Assembly (NCBI GenBank): GCA_951799445.1
Contig: OX637290.1
Span: forward strand, 3,288,501 to 3,352,500
Direction of reading: 5' to 3'
From: Pseudisothecium myosuroides
Lineage: Eukaryota > Streptophyta > Bryopsida > Hypnales > Lembophyllaceae
DNA: 64,000 bases
Position 1 is the first letter of the stretch, and every line of letters starts with the position of its first letter. Below the pieces are notes generated by a model. It was not told where the DNA came from. It saw only the letters and a program-made list of their open reading frames with translations, and searched no databases. Shown here in pieces: positions 24,560-36,300 of this stretch. The position numbers were made by a program, and so were the translations under genes.

Positions 24560-24765
24560 AAAAATTCCGATTTTTGCACAACTTTTACACATGAGTCGGA
24601 ACACTACCAAACAAAGCCCGTGCACCCTTCCTTGCAAAGAGCTTTCTAATGCTGTAAGAATACAATCGAAGGACACACGGTTCTAGAGATTTCATTGTAA
24701 CAAAAGAAAACAAAACAAACAAAAGAAAACAAACAAATAGTCAGCCTAACTTAAGGTATAGACAT
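24560..24765 (+). repeat. Dispersed repeat family B, copy at 24.6 kb
   Basis: Contains the family core caaacaaagcccgtgcaccc and an end rich in aaaacaaacaaa followed by cagcctaacttaaggtat. The 5' start block seen in other copies is missing or diverged. Confidence 0.6.
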
Positions 24766-24769
24766 TAGA

Positions 24770-25045
24770 GAAGATCTGAGCGTTTAGAAGACCGTTTCAG
24801 GGCTGCTCCCAATGCTAGGAACTAGCCCCCGCTGTCAGAAGAAAAAAAGTTATTAAAAAGAAAAGAAAAAAAATTATTAAAATGTTAAAAGAATACTAAA
24901 AAAAATTCAATTTTTTTTTTCAAAAAAATGACGTAGCAGTCGCTTGGCCACGTCAAACTGGCCATGCGGCAGCGTCGCAGCAATCCTGCAGAGTTCCCAT
25001 AGTCCAGGAACTCGCGGGCTCTTAAAAGCCCAAATCTCCTCTAAT
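24770..25045 (-). repeat. Repeat related to the interior of the CACTA MITE
   Basis: Read on the minus strand, segments here resemble 28820-29090: a ctgacagc...ggttc..tagcat block and a gagttcc...ggaac block in the same order. The CACTA ends are not visible around this copy. Confidence 0.4.
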
Positions 25046-25560
25046 GCTAGTGTACCTTGTGCCGTTGCCACAATTGAATAGAAGTAAAAGTAATTTTATA
25101 ATGTTTTAATTCATAATCACTTAAAAATTCAATAACTTTCACACCCTAGGTCCAAACACAACAAAACAAAGTTTGTGCACCCCTCCTTGTTGAGAACTTT
25201 CTAACGTAACTAAGAATGCGACCGGAGGACGCATGGTCCAAGAGATCTCAACATAACAAATAAAACAGAACAAAACAAACAGACTAACCTAAGGTATGGA
25301 CTAGTGTGCCTTTTGCCGTTGCCATAGTCACACTCTAAAAATAAAAGTAATTTTGTATATTATAAGATTAAAAAAAATAACTAGAAAATCTATAACTTTC
25401 ACATCGTAAATCCAAACGCCACAAAACAAAGCCCGTGTACTCCTCCTTGTTGGGGCTTTTTGCCAGTACCAAGCATGCAACTAGGAGATGGATGGTTTAG
25501 GAAATCTCACCATAATTTAACAAACAAAACAAACAAACAACCTGACCTGAGGCATGTATT
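25043..25560 (+). repeat. Dispersed repeat family B, two head-to-tail copies
   Basis: Copy one, about 25043-25300, starts ctagtgtaccttgtgccgtt. Copy two, about 25301-25560, starts ctagtgtgccttttgccgtt. Both have the acaaaacaaag..gt core, a ctccttgttg segment and an end rich in caaaacaaacaaac. Period about 256 bp. No coding sequence. Confidence 0.75.
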
Positions 25561-26410
25561 ATATATAAATAAAAAAACCCAATTTTTTTCCTTCTCTCCT
25601 TTCATTCAATCAACAATTAGAATAACCCTCATGATTCAATTTATCCACATTACCACCAATGAACAAAAGGGGGGAAAAAATCAATTTCCCGAAGAGGGAA
25701 ACTCACTCCCACCCAGGCACCACGCATCAAACTAATCCTCCTACCGCAAAACAAGGGGGCCCCCAATGGCCCAATTGTCAACCCCCCGTCAGCACTTGTG
25801 CCCCAGACCCCATCCAACTTCAATCCAGGGTGGGCAACCTCACTCATTGGTCCAAACCGCTGATAATAATACCATAAATATTCATAAATAATGACCACAT
25901 GATCACTAACGACACTCCACACCATGGTCCTCCACTCTCCCCAAACCCCGGTAAACGAATTTAGCATGGTCAAACAATCAATTAAAATGATTGTTACTTA
26001 AAAAAAATAAAACTTTCCCCTATTTCCGCCCCCATTGAAAAGAATTGAACGAATTGACCGCTGCTCCCTTTCCAGGGGCCTTTCCAGGCTGCTTGAGCCT
26101 TGAGGCGCATGCCCGGGCCCGGATTCCGGGCAGTCCATAAATTTCTTTTTCTTTCTCCCCTCTCATTGAGTTTTTTACTTTTTAAAATCTTTTTCTTTCT
26201 CTTTCTCTCATTTCCTGGAAGGCAAGTTTTTTTTGACTAAAGGAGTTGCTGTACTGTGAGGAAAGATAAAGTGTACGTGATATGTACAATGACCTTGTCT
26301 TGAGCATCCACGTAAGGGTTTGACCATGGTTTCCATTATGAAAGTCTTTTGGCTTTTGTTGAATCTTTTTGGCAATTGAGAAGGCTGTTTATATGATCCG
26401 AAATGATCTT
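25561..26410. other. Spacer with a C-rich island
   Basis: The plus strand is strongly C-rich at about 25670-25830 (runs such as gggggcccccaatggccc and accccccgtcagc), with a second G+C-rich patch at 26060-26140. A 107-codon minus frame (25973-25650) has no recognisable domain. I cannot assign it. Confidence 0.4.
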
Positions 26411-26565
26411 AGGGCTTGTTTACACCCAAAAACTTTGAGATGGAGTCCAAAGAAATGGAGTGTTTTGATTGGAAGATAGCTATGGTACTGTAGCTATCTT
26501 CCAATCAAAACACTCCATTTCTTTGGGCTCTAGACAACACAAAGTTTTTGGGTGTAAACAGGTCT
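26411..26565. mobile_element. Foldback MITE, 155 bp near-perfect hairpin
   Basis: The left arm agggcttgtttacaccc... and the right arm ...gggtgtaaacaggtct are inverse copies over about 70 bp each with a loop of only a few bases (tggtactg). The inner stem tggaagatagcta pairs perfectly with tagctatcttcca. Ends beginning GGGC-TTGTTTAC recall Tourist/Harbinger MITEs, but a clean 3-bp target duplication is not visible. Confidence 0.85.
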
Positions 26566-26577
26566 CTAAACTGCTCT

Positions 26578-26777
26578 GGGTGATGGTCAAGTGGTAGGAG
26601 GACTTTTGATGGAATTCATGAGGTTTCCAGTTCAACACTTCATGCTGACACTGTTTGCATGGAGAAGGGGTTTATTTTTCCACTTGATCCTAACTAGGAA
26701 AGACCCATGGTTTGCCATGGGATTGTGTCGGGTTTGTCCTTGTTGTGGCCCTTGAAGGCCATATGTTTCAAAAAAAA
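26578..26777 (+). mobile_element. Probable tRNA-derived SINE
   Basis: A polymerase III A-box-like tggtcaagtggt lies at 26584-26595 and a B-box-like ggtttccagttcaac about 35 bp later, the spacing of tRNA-derived promoters. A unique body of about 130 bp follows, with a palindromic ccatggtttgccatgg, and ends in a short A run at 26770-26777. A target duplication was not seen. It abuts the hairpin MITE. Confidence 0.55.
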
Positions 26778-27606
26778 GGAAGGGTTGTCAGTTAAGGATT
26801 ATTTTATTTTGGGAGTTGGGAGACACAACAATGCTAGCTCCTGAGCGCAAAAACGTTAGTATACCGGCCCTTGAACCTAATTGTAGATATGTACCTACAA
26901 CCATTTAGAAGCGTTTATAACATAGGTATACTATAACATATAGTCTATAGTATAGGTGCCTATACCACAGATGCCTATAACCATAAAAGATGTCTATAAT
27001 GTAATTCTTAAGTTCATGGGCTCATAGATTTTGCAATTTATGGAGTGAAAATTAAAAAAATAAAAATTTGAGGTCAATTTTCAATCAATGAGATTTCAAT
27101 CAATAAAAATCCAAAATTCATGAAACTTGTAACATGTCACTTTAGTCAAGATGTATATTCTTCTTATAGAAAGAAATGAGACATTTTGACTTTTCACAAA
27201 AAAATATTTTTACATAAAAATTTCATTCAAATAATAATAGGTCTAAATATAATTCACTCTAAGTGAAATTACACGTGAGGATAGAATTCCTTTTGTACAA
27301 CATGTCCAAATTTCATTTCATAATTGTAATTTTTCAATTTATGAGAGCACGCCATTTATATAGTAGCCTACTAATTTTGGGAGTCACTATTAGTATTCAA
27401 TTACAACAAATTGACATTATATTGAACTCTTTATTCTTGTAATATAAACAACTATCTTTTATATCACACCTATCCACTTTCTTTTTTATTGGATTTTATT
27501 CTTGTTCATTGAGTAAACATTTGAATTGATTTCCTTCATTTTTGTGTCAAACATGTTTATCTTGGATTTAAGTTTTAAATTCAACTAGAAAAGCTTATTC
27601 ACCCAG
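26778..27606. other. AT-rich spacer
   Basis: No gene or complete element recognised. Short repeated phrases such as ctataacataggtatactataacat occur at about 26915-26990 in part only. Confidence 0.35.
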
Positions 27607-28537
27607 TTAACCCCTAAAGGACTAACGTGTGTTTTTTGGCAACATAGAAATTTTGGGCAGGTATGTGTGACTGGAGATTTGCATATTTTGGGCTGAAATT
27701 TTTATAGAAGGTAGGGACGAGGAATATCTTTCATATGCACCAAATTTCATGACATTTGGAAATACGAGTAAAAAGTTATGGCCTAATATGTTGTTTGTTT
27801 CTCAACTCGGGCAGTCCAGGTAGATAAAAAAAAATCATTTTTTTCAAAAATAAAATTTTGAAATTGATTTATTATATTTATATATGCATGGAAAGCTTTT
27901 AATCATTCCATTTTGATCAATGAGTCAAACATTATGAGGATTTTTAGTTTGTGGGCAGTTATGGATTGTCTACTCTAAAATAAACTTTGAAGTCGTTTAT
28001 TTCACTCAATTTTCAATATTTTTCAAAAAAAATAAAATTTTAGGATGTAGACTGTTTATTACAACATTGCAACCATTGGGATTGGCATTTTTCAATTCCA
28101 TAATTAACTTCTTAACAATTTAGTGTTTTGAACCATTCTCTACTTCTTCCTACTTCCTATTTTTTTCCTATATGTTGTACAATTTCAAATAATCTGAAAA
28201 TTTTCAAGCATGTAGCCAACTTGCCTTGAAGAATGAATCCAAAGAAGCTCAACCATTTTGGAAATTTTTTCATAATAAATTGACCTTGTAAAGTGCAGCT
28301 GCCCGGTTTTTTGCAGGGCCAAAAAAAGGACTTTTGCCACTTCAAACATTGATATCTTCCAATCTACATGATGGAAATTTCTGAATTTTTTTCACATATT
28401 TTCAAACCATAGTACTATAAGATCCTATGGTTACATGTGTCCAAAAATGATATTTTCAAAAATTTGGTACTTGTACTAGAAATGGCAGTTTTGGAGCATT
28501 TTGGGTGAGAACATAGTCAAGGAACTCTAGGGGTTAA
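27607..28537. mobile_element. TTAA-type MITE, copy E10 (931 bp)
   Basis: TTAA at both sides, left end CCCCTAAAGGACTAACG, right end caaggaactctagggg. It has the gatcctatggttaca motif about 120 bp from the right end. Its interior closely follows that of E13 (shared ttttttgcagggccaa, gattcttaacaatttag-like phrases), so E10 and E13 form a subfamily. Confidence 0.85.
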
Positions 28538-28727
28538 TGTTTATCAAATTCAAAGTTGCTCTCTAACAACATGTAGTTGGTCAAATTCATTTGCATAATA
28601 CAATCAATTCAAACATAGCTCCCAAATACTGGCCCTACCTTCTATCTATGTTGATTAGTATAACCCTATCATACTGTATATTTCATAAAGTTGGTTGAAT
28701 TTTTTTATTTGTTGAAATCCAAGTGAT

Positions 28728-29250
28728 CACTACAAGAAAAATGGGTGTTGTAAGTGAGTTTTTAAGTATAGTCATAATCATAAGATTATAAGTAATGACC
28801 TCATTACAAAGAATTTGGATCCTGTAAAGGGCCGCAAGTTCCCACTAGTTTTCCCACAAGTTCCCCCACAAATTCTGTTGAGTTCCTGACTACTGGAACT
28901 ATGCCAATGCAACAAGGTGTCATAGCCGAACGATTGCCACATCAGATTTTCAAAAACAAAACAAAACAAAACTTAAAATGAGATTTGGAAAATAAATAAA
29001 TAAATAGTATTTTGACAGCTCATACCGTGGTTCTTAGCATGAGGACAGATTGGAGAACAAGCTCGAAAACGGCCCTTTCTTGCCCTTAAATCCCTTCTAA
29101 TGTTAAGGAGATTTTTAGTATAAATTTACTAGAAATACATGTGTTTTTAGTAAAAATTTACTAAAAATCTCCTAAAAGTTCATTATTTATAATCTTCTGT
29201 CTAGGACTATACTTAAAAACTCACTTAAGACACCCATTTCTCTTGTAGTG
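28728..29250. mobile_element. Non-autonomous CACTA (En/Spm-type) element, 523 bp
   Basis: Starts CACTACAAGAAAAATGGGTG and ends cacccatttctcttgtagtg, with a further inverted match gagtttttaagtatagtc/gactatacttaaaaactc. Flanked by the 3-bp duplication GAT (28725-28727 and 29251-29253). CACTA ends with a 3-bp duplication are diagnostic. No transposase; an inner hairpin with ggagatttttagta lies at about 29110-29185. Confidence 0.93.
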
Positions 29251-29253
29251 GAT

Positions 29254-30329
29254 GAAATTTGCTCAAGAAGATTTGCATAGAGAATGCAAAAGAGTTTCTA
29301 CCTAACTCTTCATTTTGTGCCAAGAAAATAGGCTTCATGCACAAAAGACACAATAAGTTGTTAATAAGGGAAGTATTGGTGCACATAAGAGATAGTTTTC
29401 CTTGTTATTTCTACAAATTTAACATAATGTCAATTAAGCTATTGCATTGTAGTAGTTATTTACCATAGAAAATTTTATTAAGTGTCCAAAAGTACATTAA
29501 AAGGTGTATTGGAATCTTATTTCATTCGTAAAATAGATTCAACAAAAAATTTAAGAAATTAAATAATTAAAACCATTTTGAAATAAATGTTAGATTTCTC
29601 TTGGATCTTGATCATTGGACATATTGTGTATACATTATTATTTTTAGCAAGCTTCGGTAGTCCGCTTTTGCTTCTTTATTAATAATAATTTTTTTAATTG
29701 ACAACATTTTATTTCAATGTCATCACACTTATCAAGCCCCAAATCCAGTGTTTTGTATTTGAGCAATTTAATAATTATATAATTTGTTCTTGATGTAGTA
29801 TTCTTTGTAAGATCATTTATTGAATGCTCTTTACTCTAGAGATGGTATCATTATTTGTTGTATTAGATGAACGCATATATTTTGAATGAATATAAAACCT
29901 CATCTATATATTAAATGCTTCAATTATTGATTTTTGAACAAAGAGGAAGAAGCTTTGCATCAACAAAACCTACACAATCAATCAAAAGTATGTAAATGCT
30001 ACAAGGACATAGTCAATTACAACTTGTTTTTTGTTTTGATTTGTAGATGAAAGTAGTTTCATCACTCCACTAAAGATTGCAACTTAACAAGGAGCTACAC
30101 TACAATTGGCTCTATCCTTGTAGTATTGGCACACTTTTCGAATAAAGTATCCATTTCAGTTTCCTCACATGTAGCTTCTATCGATGCGAAGGCTCTTCCC
30201 TAGCAGTCCAAAGTCAACAAAATTGAAACAAGAATGGTGTAACCATGAGGCTTTGTACTACGTAAACACTAATATTAATTTATTGATTGGTTGGACCCTT
30301 CATCCCCACTCCAACCAATCCCTAATTGC
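29254..30329. other. AT-rich spacer
   Basis: No gene, RNA or element ends recognised. Small open frames lack domains. Confidence 0.35.
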
Positions 30330-30750
30330 AGTGCATGTGCAGTGTCAATGCGATTGTAGATAGGATTTGAAAACTCACATTCAGAAACTAGAGTCATTGC
30401 CATAGTTTGTGTCAAAGCATACAATCAATAAAAACCATAGTGTGCAATGTAAATGCAGTTGTAGATAGGATTTGAAAACTCAGACTCAAAAACCAGAGTC
30501 AATGCTATAGTTTGTGTCCAAAGCACACAATCAATAAAAACCATAGTGTGCAGTGTGAATGCGGTTGTAAATAGGATTTGAAAACTCAGACTCAAAAACT
30601 AGAGTCAATGCCATAGTGAATGTCCAAAGCACACAATCAATAAAAACCATAGTATGTAGTGTGAATGCAGTTGTAGATAGGATTTGAAAACTCCAATTTT
30701 GACACTAAAGTCAATACTATAGTCAGTGTCTAAAGCACACAATCAATAAA
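30330..30750. repeat. 106-bp minisatellite, four copies
   Basis: The phrase gtagataggatttgaaaact recurs at 30356, 30461, 30567 (one change) and 30673, so the period is 105-106 bp. Each unit also has tagtgtgcagtg-, ctagagtcaatg- and cacaatcaataaa-type blocks. The array ends about 170 bp before the CT-rich leader region of the F-box gene. Confidence 0.92.
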
Positions 30751-30917
30751 CCCCCCTACTCACAAGAGTCTTCTTTTCTTGACCGAATCTTAAATTACTC
30801 ACATGCCAAGAAGTTTATGTACTCCCTTATTAACTTACTTGAAAATCGAGCCGGTGCTATGGCGACCAAGCCAGTTCATTATAGTGAAGTAGCAGCTTGT
30901 TCTTTATCTTTATCTTC

Positions 30918-30966
30918 CCCGATCTCTCTCTCTCTCTTTATCTTTAACTCTCCTTCCTCCCTTCCC
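30918..30966 (+). promoter_or_regulatory. CT-rich initiator-like tract of the F-box gene
   Basis: A pyrimidine tract tctctctctctctttatc followed by ctccttcctcccttcccc lies about 400 bp before the ATG. Plant promoters often carry such Y patches near the transcription start. Downstream, 30967-31351 should be 5' UTR; it has several upstream ATGs and a telo-box-like aaaccctag at about 31219-31227. Confidence 0.4.
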
Positions 30967-31351
30967 CTCACGTCCCCCACGTCCTTGATAGCAAGGTTTT
31001 GATTGTCTCCGCTTCCTTTTCGCATTTCCTCCTTCGTCGCGTTGATTTTGCATTATTGCAGCACAGGTCCAGATTGCGGAGCTCGAGTTCACGTGGAAAT
31101 TTTCGTTTCTTCACTGTTTTCGCGGCGTCACATGGTGCGCGAGGAGCTTGTTTTTGGGAAGCATGTTTTGCAACGGAGTACGAGAATGGAGGAGAATGGC
31201 GATCTTGGCGTGTTTTTGGAAACCCTAGCAGCGATAGAGATGAAGGTGGAGATGAAGGTGGATATGGCGACGGCGATGGAGATGTGGTTTTTTCTGTTGT
31301 GATGGTGATGTGGAGTGATCAAAGAGAGAGATAGAGAGAAGAGGTCCAAGC

Positions 31352-33354
31352 ATGGGGCAGGGCGCCTCGACGGTAGCAGCGTGTTCGGGAGGGAACCCTA
31401 GTCGAGTCCACGAGGAAGAAGACGAGGAGGAGGACAAGGGGGTTGCGCGCGAGAGACGACAGCAGGAGGAGGTGATTGAAGGAGACGATTGGACGGCTTA
31501 TGCCCCCGACGAGTGCGTCGCGTCGGTGTTCCGGAAACTTTCGACCACAGATCGAAACCGATGTGCGTTAGTATGCAAGCGTTGGTACCGTGTGGAAGGT
31601 CAAAGCCGGCAACGCCTATCGCTCCACGCAAGAGTCGAGCTTGGTTCCTCCCTGCCGGCGCTCCTTCGCCGCTTCCCGCACATTACGAAGCTCGCGTTGA
31701 AATGCGACCGGCGGACGGTAAGTATCGACGACAGCGCGCTCTGCCTGGTGGGGTCCCAGTGTCGGCAGTTGCAAAAACTGAAAATCAAGGCTTGTAAAGG
31801 TCTTTCGGACACCGGCCTTGAGGAATTCGCGGAGTTCGCGTCCGGTTCGTTACGCAAGTTTTCGTGCGGGTCGTGTCAATTCGGGCCTCGCGGCATCAAC
31901 TCGGTTTTGCAGAATTGCTTTAACCTGGAGGATCTGACTGTGAAGCGGCTTCGGGGTTTTGTTATGAACAATCCCACCACGTCGGAGCATGTACTCCCTG
32001 GGCCGTGTAGTGTTAAGAGGTTGTGTGTTAAGGATTTACCAAACGCGCATCTGCTTGGTCCGCTTATTGCTGGTTCCACGAGCTTGCATACTCTGATTTT
32101 GTCCCGGGTGCCGGGCAATTGGGATTTATTGCTGGAGATTATTACGGATCATATGACTAGCCTGGTGGAGTTTCATTTGGAGAAGGTGTGTGTTACCGAT
32201 AAAGGACTGAAAGCTGTGGCGCGGTGGAGTAATTTGCAAGTGTTGTACTTGGTGAAACCTACCGAATGTACAAACGTGGGCCTTTCGGCAGTGGCAAGCG
32301 GATGTCAGTTATTGCGGAAGCTGCATGTGGATGTGATGAAGAGCAGCCGTGTGGGAGATGAGGGTCTTCTTATGGTTGCTAGGAAGTGCAAGTATTTACA
32401 GGAGCTTGTGATAATTGGGGTTAGTGCGACGACTGCGAGCTTGAGCCTTTTGGCATCGGATTGCTCGAGTTTGGAGCGGTTGGCTATTTGTACGAGTGAT
32501 ACGTTTGGAGATTCTGAGCTTTCGTGTATTGCGCTTAAGTGTTTAGCTTTGAAAAAGCTTTGCATTAAGGGATGTCCTATTTCTGATCGGGGAATGGAAG
32601 CGCTCGTTGGTGGTTGCCCGAGTCTTGTGAAGATGAAAGTGAAGAAATGCAGGGCTGTGACTCCGGCTGGGGTTGCTTGTCTTCACTCGAGTAGAGTGTC
32701 TCTTGTTGTTACTCTGGATGCCCCTTCAACAAATCCAAATGCCGCCCAGGTGTGTGGCTGCCCAATCTGGAAGAATGTTTAGTCCAAATGGGGACCTTGT
32801 GTGTTGACATTGCAATTCTTCTTGAACCAGTGCTAATTTTGAAAGAGGTTGTTGGTACTGCATTCGGGGAACGTTTAAATAGAGTTTTGCAAGGAGGGCA
32901 TATGAAATTTTTAATCAGTTATCATGAGTACATTGTTAAAACCCAAGTGCCCGACCTAAACATGCAGAGTCCACTTTGAAAGCTGGCAGTTGATTATGGT
33001 ATCTTTCAAAACATATTTCTATCGTTCAAAATGTAGGGTATGACGTCATCCCTCTGTTGGTACATTTTGTTACCTTGCTTAAAGCTTTCAGAATGAGAGA
33101 TACCAAGTCCTGTAAGTATGGAAGTTGCCATTTTGGGCCATTTTGAGCACATACGGGTGAACATTGTACGGTTTGGGGATTACGCTAAAATCGTGGTGGT
33201 TGATGTGCAGAATGCACCTATTGGACCGGTTAACAACCTCAACCCAGAGAATGCACGCCCTTCGCATTCAAGGACACCTCTGGCCAGGGCCCGGCTTGCA
33301 ATCAATCTTGTTGCATGCCATGTCCTTCGATGGTCTGCCTCCAATGGTTCGTGA
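31352..33354 (+). CDS. VFB: VFB/SKIP2-type F-box and leucine-rich repeat protein, 2 exons, 513 aa
   Basis: Predicted substrate-recognition subunit of an SCF ubiquitin ligase. Exon 1 is 31352-32749 (466 codons) and exon 2 is 33211-33354 (47 codons plus stop). The first frame could read on to a stop at 32780, but a GT at 32750 and an AG at 33209-33210 join in phase and supply a C-terminal tail (SRTPLARARLAINLVACHVL) like that of plant VFB proteins; total length agrees with Arabidopsis VFB1/SKIP2 (about 520). The F-box is at residues 47-90 (YAPDECVASVFRKL, RNRCALVCKRWYRVEGQSR). LRRs of the Cys-containing type fill 105-450, with GDEGLLMVARKC and PISDRGMEALVGGCPSL. The start MGQGAS fits an N-myristoylation site. 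An acidic stretch covers 21-30. Known: Arabidopsis VFBs affect growth and lateral roots. Confidence 0.92.
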
Positions 33355-36300
33355 CATGCTGCCTTGTTGGCTCTCGATTTAAAGTTTGTAACTTTGTAAT
33401 TAGGTGTAGGCCATTCTCAGTTCTGTCTATCCAGACCATTTGTTTTCACTTACTTTTATTTGGTAGGACAAAGATGACTGGAGTCATTGCCGAAGGCAAC
33501 ACGCACAGCTAGTAATACCATGATATTGGAGTCGTCTCGTCTCCAAAGACTACAGAAAGCTGTTATTCTTTTCCCTGTTGGCTTGTAAAGCATTTGAAGA
33601 AAACTCTTCCAAGTGCGAAATTGATTCTCTAATCAATTGGCCGTCAGTAGGCAAATCTTTTTTATCAAAATTTTTTCCAGAGCCGTCAGTGTATTCTGTC
33701 GATTGTTCTTCTTTGGAAGAACCTCTCCACACCGGAGCGCTGATTCATATCCCGTATCCATGAAACTAGCTATCTTCCAGATGTAGTATGGAGGAGCCTG
33801 CTTCTCTTTTGTGCAACAGGTTTTCGTTTGCAGGTGACGAGACCAGGGAAACTGGGGACGATGGGATGTCTCGTACGAAAGAGTGATGCACACATGACCA
33901 ATTAAGGAGTTTAGGTTTTCGCAATGTGCTTGATTGGTTTAATCGCCGAAACTAATTGCAGGTCATTCTTCTTAAACGTGAAATCTAGACGGCATAGATT
34001 ACATCTGGAGTTGGGATCATGGTTCATAATACACTGTAGTATAATCCCTGAAATCCTTCCCACTGACCAGTCAGCTAAGGAGCCGAAAATATTCTTCCCT
34101 GGGATTCCGGCTTGGCTATTTGACCCGCGGGTATCTCAGACTTTGATTGGCGAGTGTGGGCCACTGACAGCAAGGCGCACCGCTTTGGTACAGTAAGCTT
34201 TGCCCAAAATTGTGAGAAACGAACTGAATGAGACCCTGCTAACTTAGGTCTGGTATGTTTCTTTCATTGTTTCTATTTCAATGCAAGAAACATTATTTTT
34301 GGGTGCTGCCATCGACTAAGTTAGCCAGTTCCGTGGGAATGGGGTTAAGAAGCGAATCAAACTGAGTTTTACCTTATTGGGTATTTCTCCAGTCGTCCTT
34401 ACTGGTGACTTGACTATCTGCTGCGTGCCGTGAACAATTTCAATTCGAGTTGACCTTGGTTAACAGTAAAGTTTACCAAGTTTAGTTTTCAATCCTCTTT
34501 ACAAATTTCAAAGATTCTGAAAATTGGCTTGGTGGGGAAACTGAATCCTCTGGCAATGGAAAGGTGTCACTCCAGGAAAAAATGTCTGGGCGAGGTTAGT
34601 GCAGTTACTTCTTGTTGCAATTGGTTGTGGTAGCTAGTAGCTAGGCCAAAAGTAAATTAAAAAAATCAATAAAATTGATAAACTTGTAGGTTGGGGTATG
34701 TATTAACATTATATGTATTGTAACATGTTTGGTACTTGGGGACTAATGTTGGTAACTTACCCAAGAATTTGAACAACAACTTGTTGAAATAACAACTTTC
34801 TCAATTTTGGGGTTGAAATGGGTGTACTAAAAAAGGATTTAGTTGTCATAGTCATATTATTTAAATATTATTATTATATTTTTAGTCAAACAATCGATTC
34901 TATTTCAAATTTTCAATGGCAAGCTAAGATACATGTTTAAATGTTGCAATTCTTGCACATATCATCTTCATATGTACATATAGTTCAATTTCAATGAAAA
35001 GAAATAATTGACCAACACAAATGAATCTAGTCTTTGTACCACACTTTTTCATCCATAATTCTTTGAAGTTGGAGTCAATTGGGAGATTGAATCCAATAAG
35101 ATTCTCATTTGTACCTCTAAAGTTTTAAGATTCAACTAATTCACAATGGTGATTTAAAATTATAGGCCTTTTAATGTGTTTCCCCTAAAGTTGAAGGGTA
35201 GAAGTTAGAGTTGATGAACAAGGGCAAGAATACTAGGCAAGTACGAACTTGAAACTCCTATCTACTAATTTACAACACTATTGTCCTATATGTTTCTCAA
35301 AGTCCATACAACCAGTAGGCTTAAGGCGGTAGCTGGGTTCTAAACCGCATCAAACCTAATCCTATAACCAAATCTGGTTACTCCAAAAATCTCCTATAAC
35401 AATTTGTAGGCTGTTAAATTCTTCTTTTGGTTGGTGCGTCGAGGCACTAATAGGGTGATTTCATCTTATGTATAAATTAAAATGAAGCTAACTTTGTAGC
35501 TCTTTATATTATAAATTTGGGATTATACTCTTTATTGAAATTGAGGATATCATGATGCTTGATTCCATTAGTACTAGTGTGCCCTATGCCATTGCTAGAG
35601 CCATTGAAATGTCAAAAGTGATGGTTAAGCCTTCATTAATCTCTTTATTATAAATATAAAAGTAAAAGTAATTTTCTAATCTTTTAATTCATAAAAACTT
35701 CAAACTTCAATATATTTTCTGCCACAAGTCAGAACGCCACAAAACAAAGTCCATACACCCTTCCTCATAGAAGACTATCCAACTGTACCAAGAGATGCCC
35801 AATCCAAAAAATCTCATCTTAACAAACAAACCAAAAACAACAACGAACAACCTAATTTAATGTATAGAAAATTTATAGAAAATATTAAAAAAATTACTTA
35901 GAAACAATAATATAGAGATTTGGGGGGAGAAAATAGGCTCAAATATGTACATTGGTTCAATTATTTAAAAATGAACACATGCCTTACACACATACAGAAA
36001 AGAAGTTTATTGCTCATATAGATTCCAAATGTTTATAACAATAAAAAGATTATTTATCATTTAACAAAATCATTGAATATATTGATTCTTTTAAAGGTCT
36101 TCAATTTAGGTATTTATACAATTTTGATCACACATAGACTAAGTACAATATATTGTATATACACAAACTATAAGAGAAGTAACTCCTTATTAATTTATCA
36201 AATGCACAAATAATAATAAAATCAAGGATATGAAGATTCTATTGTAAATTTTTTATTTTTTTAATTTATTTTTCAACTTCTATATTCAATTATTGCACTC

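Noticed and set aside
31003..31302. 99-codon frame before the F-box gene
   Set aside because: It lies in the likely 5' UTR, overlaps another frame and has no domain. It could act as an upstream ORF but that is not supported.
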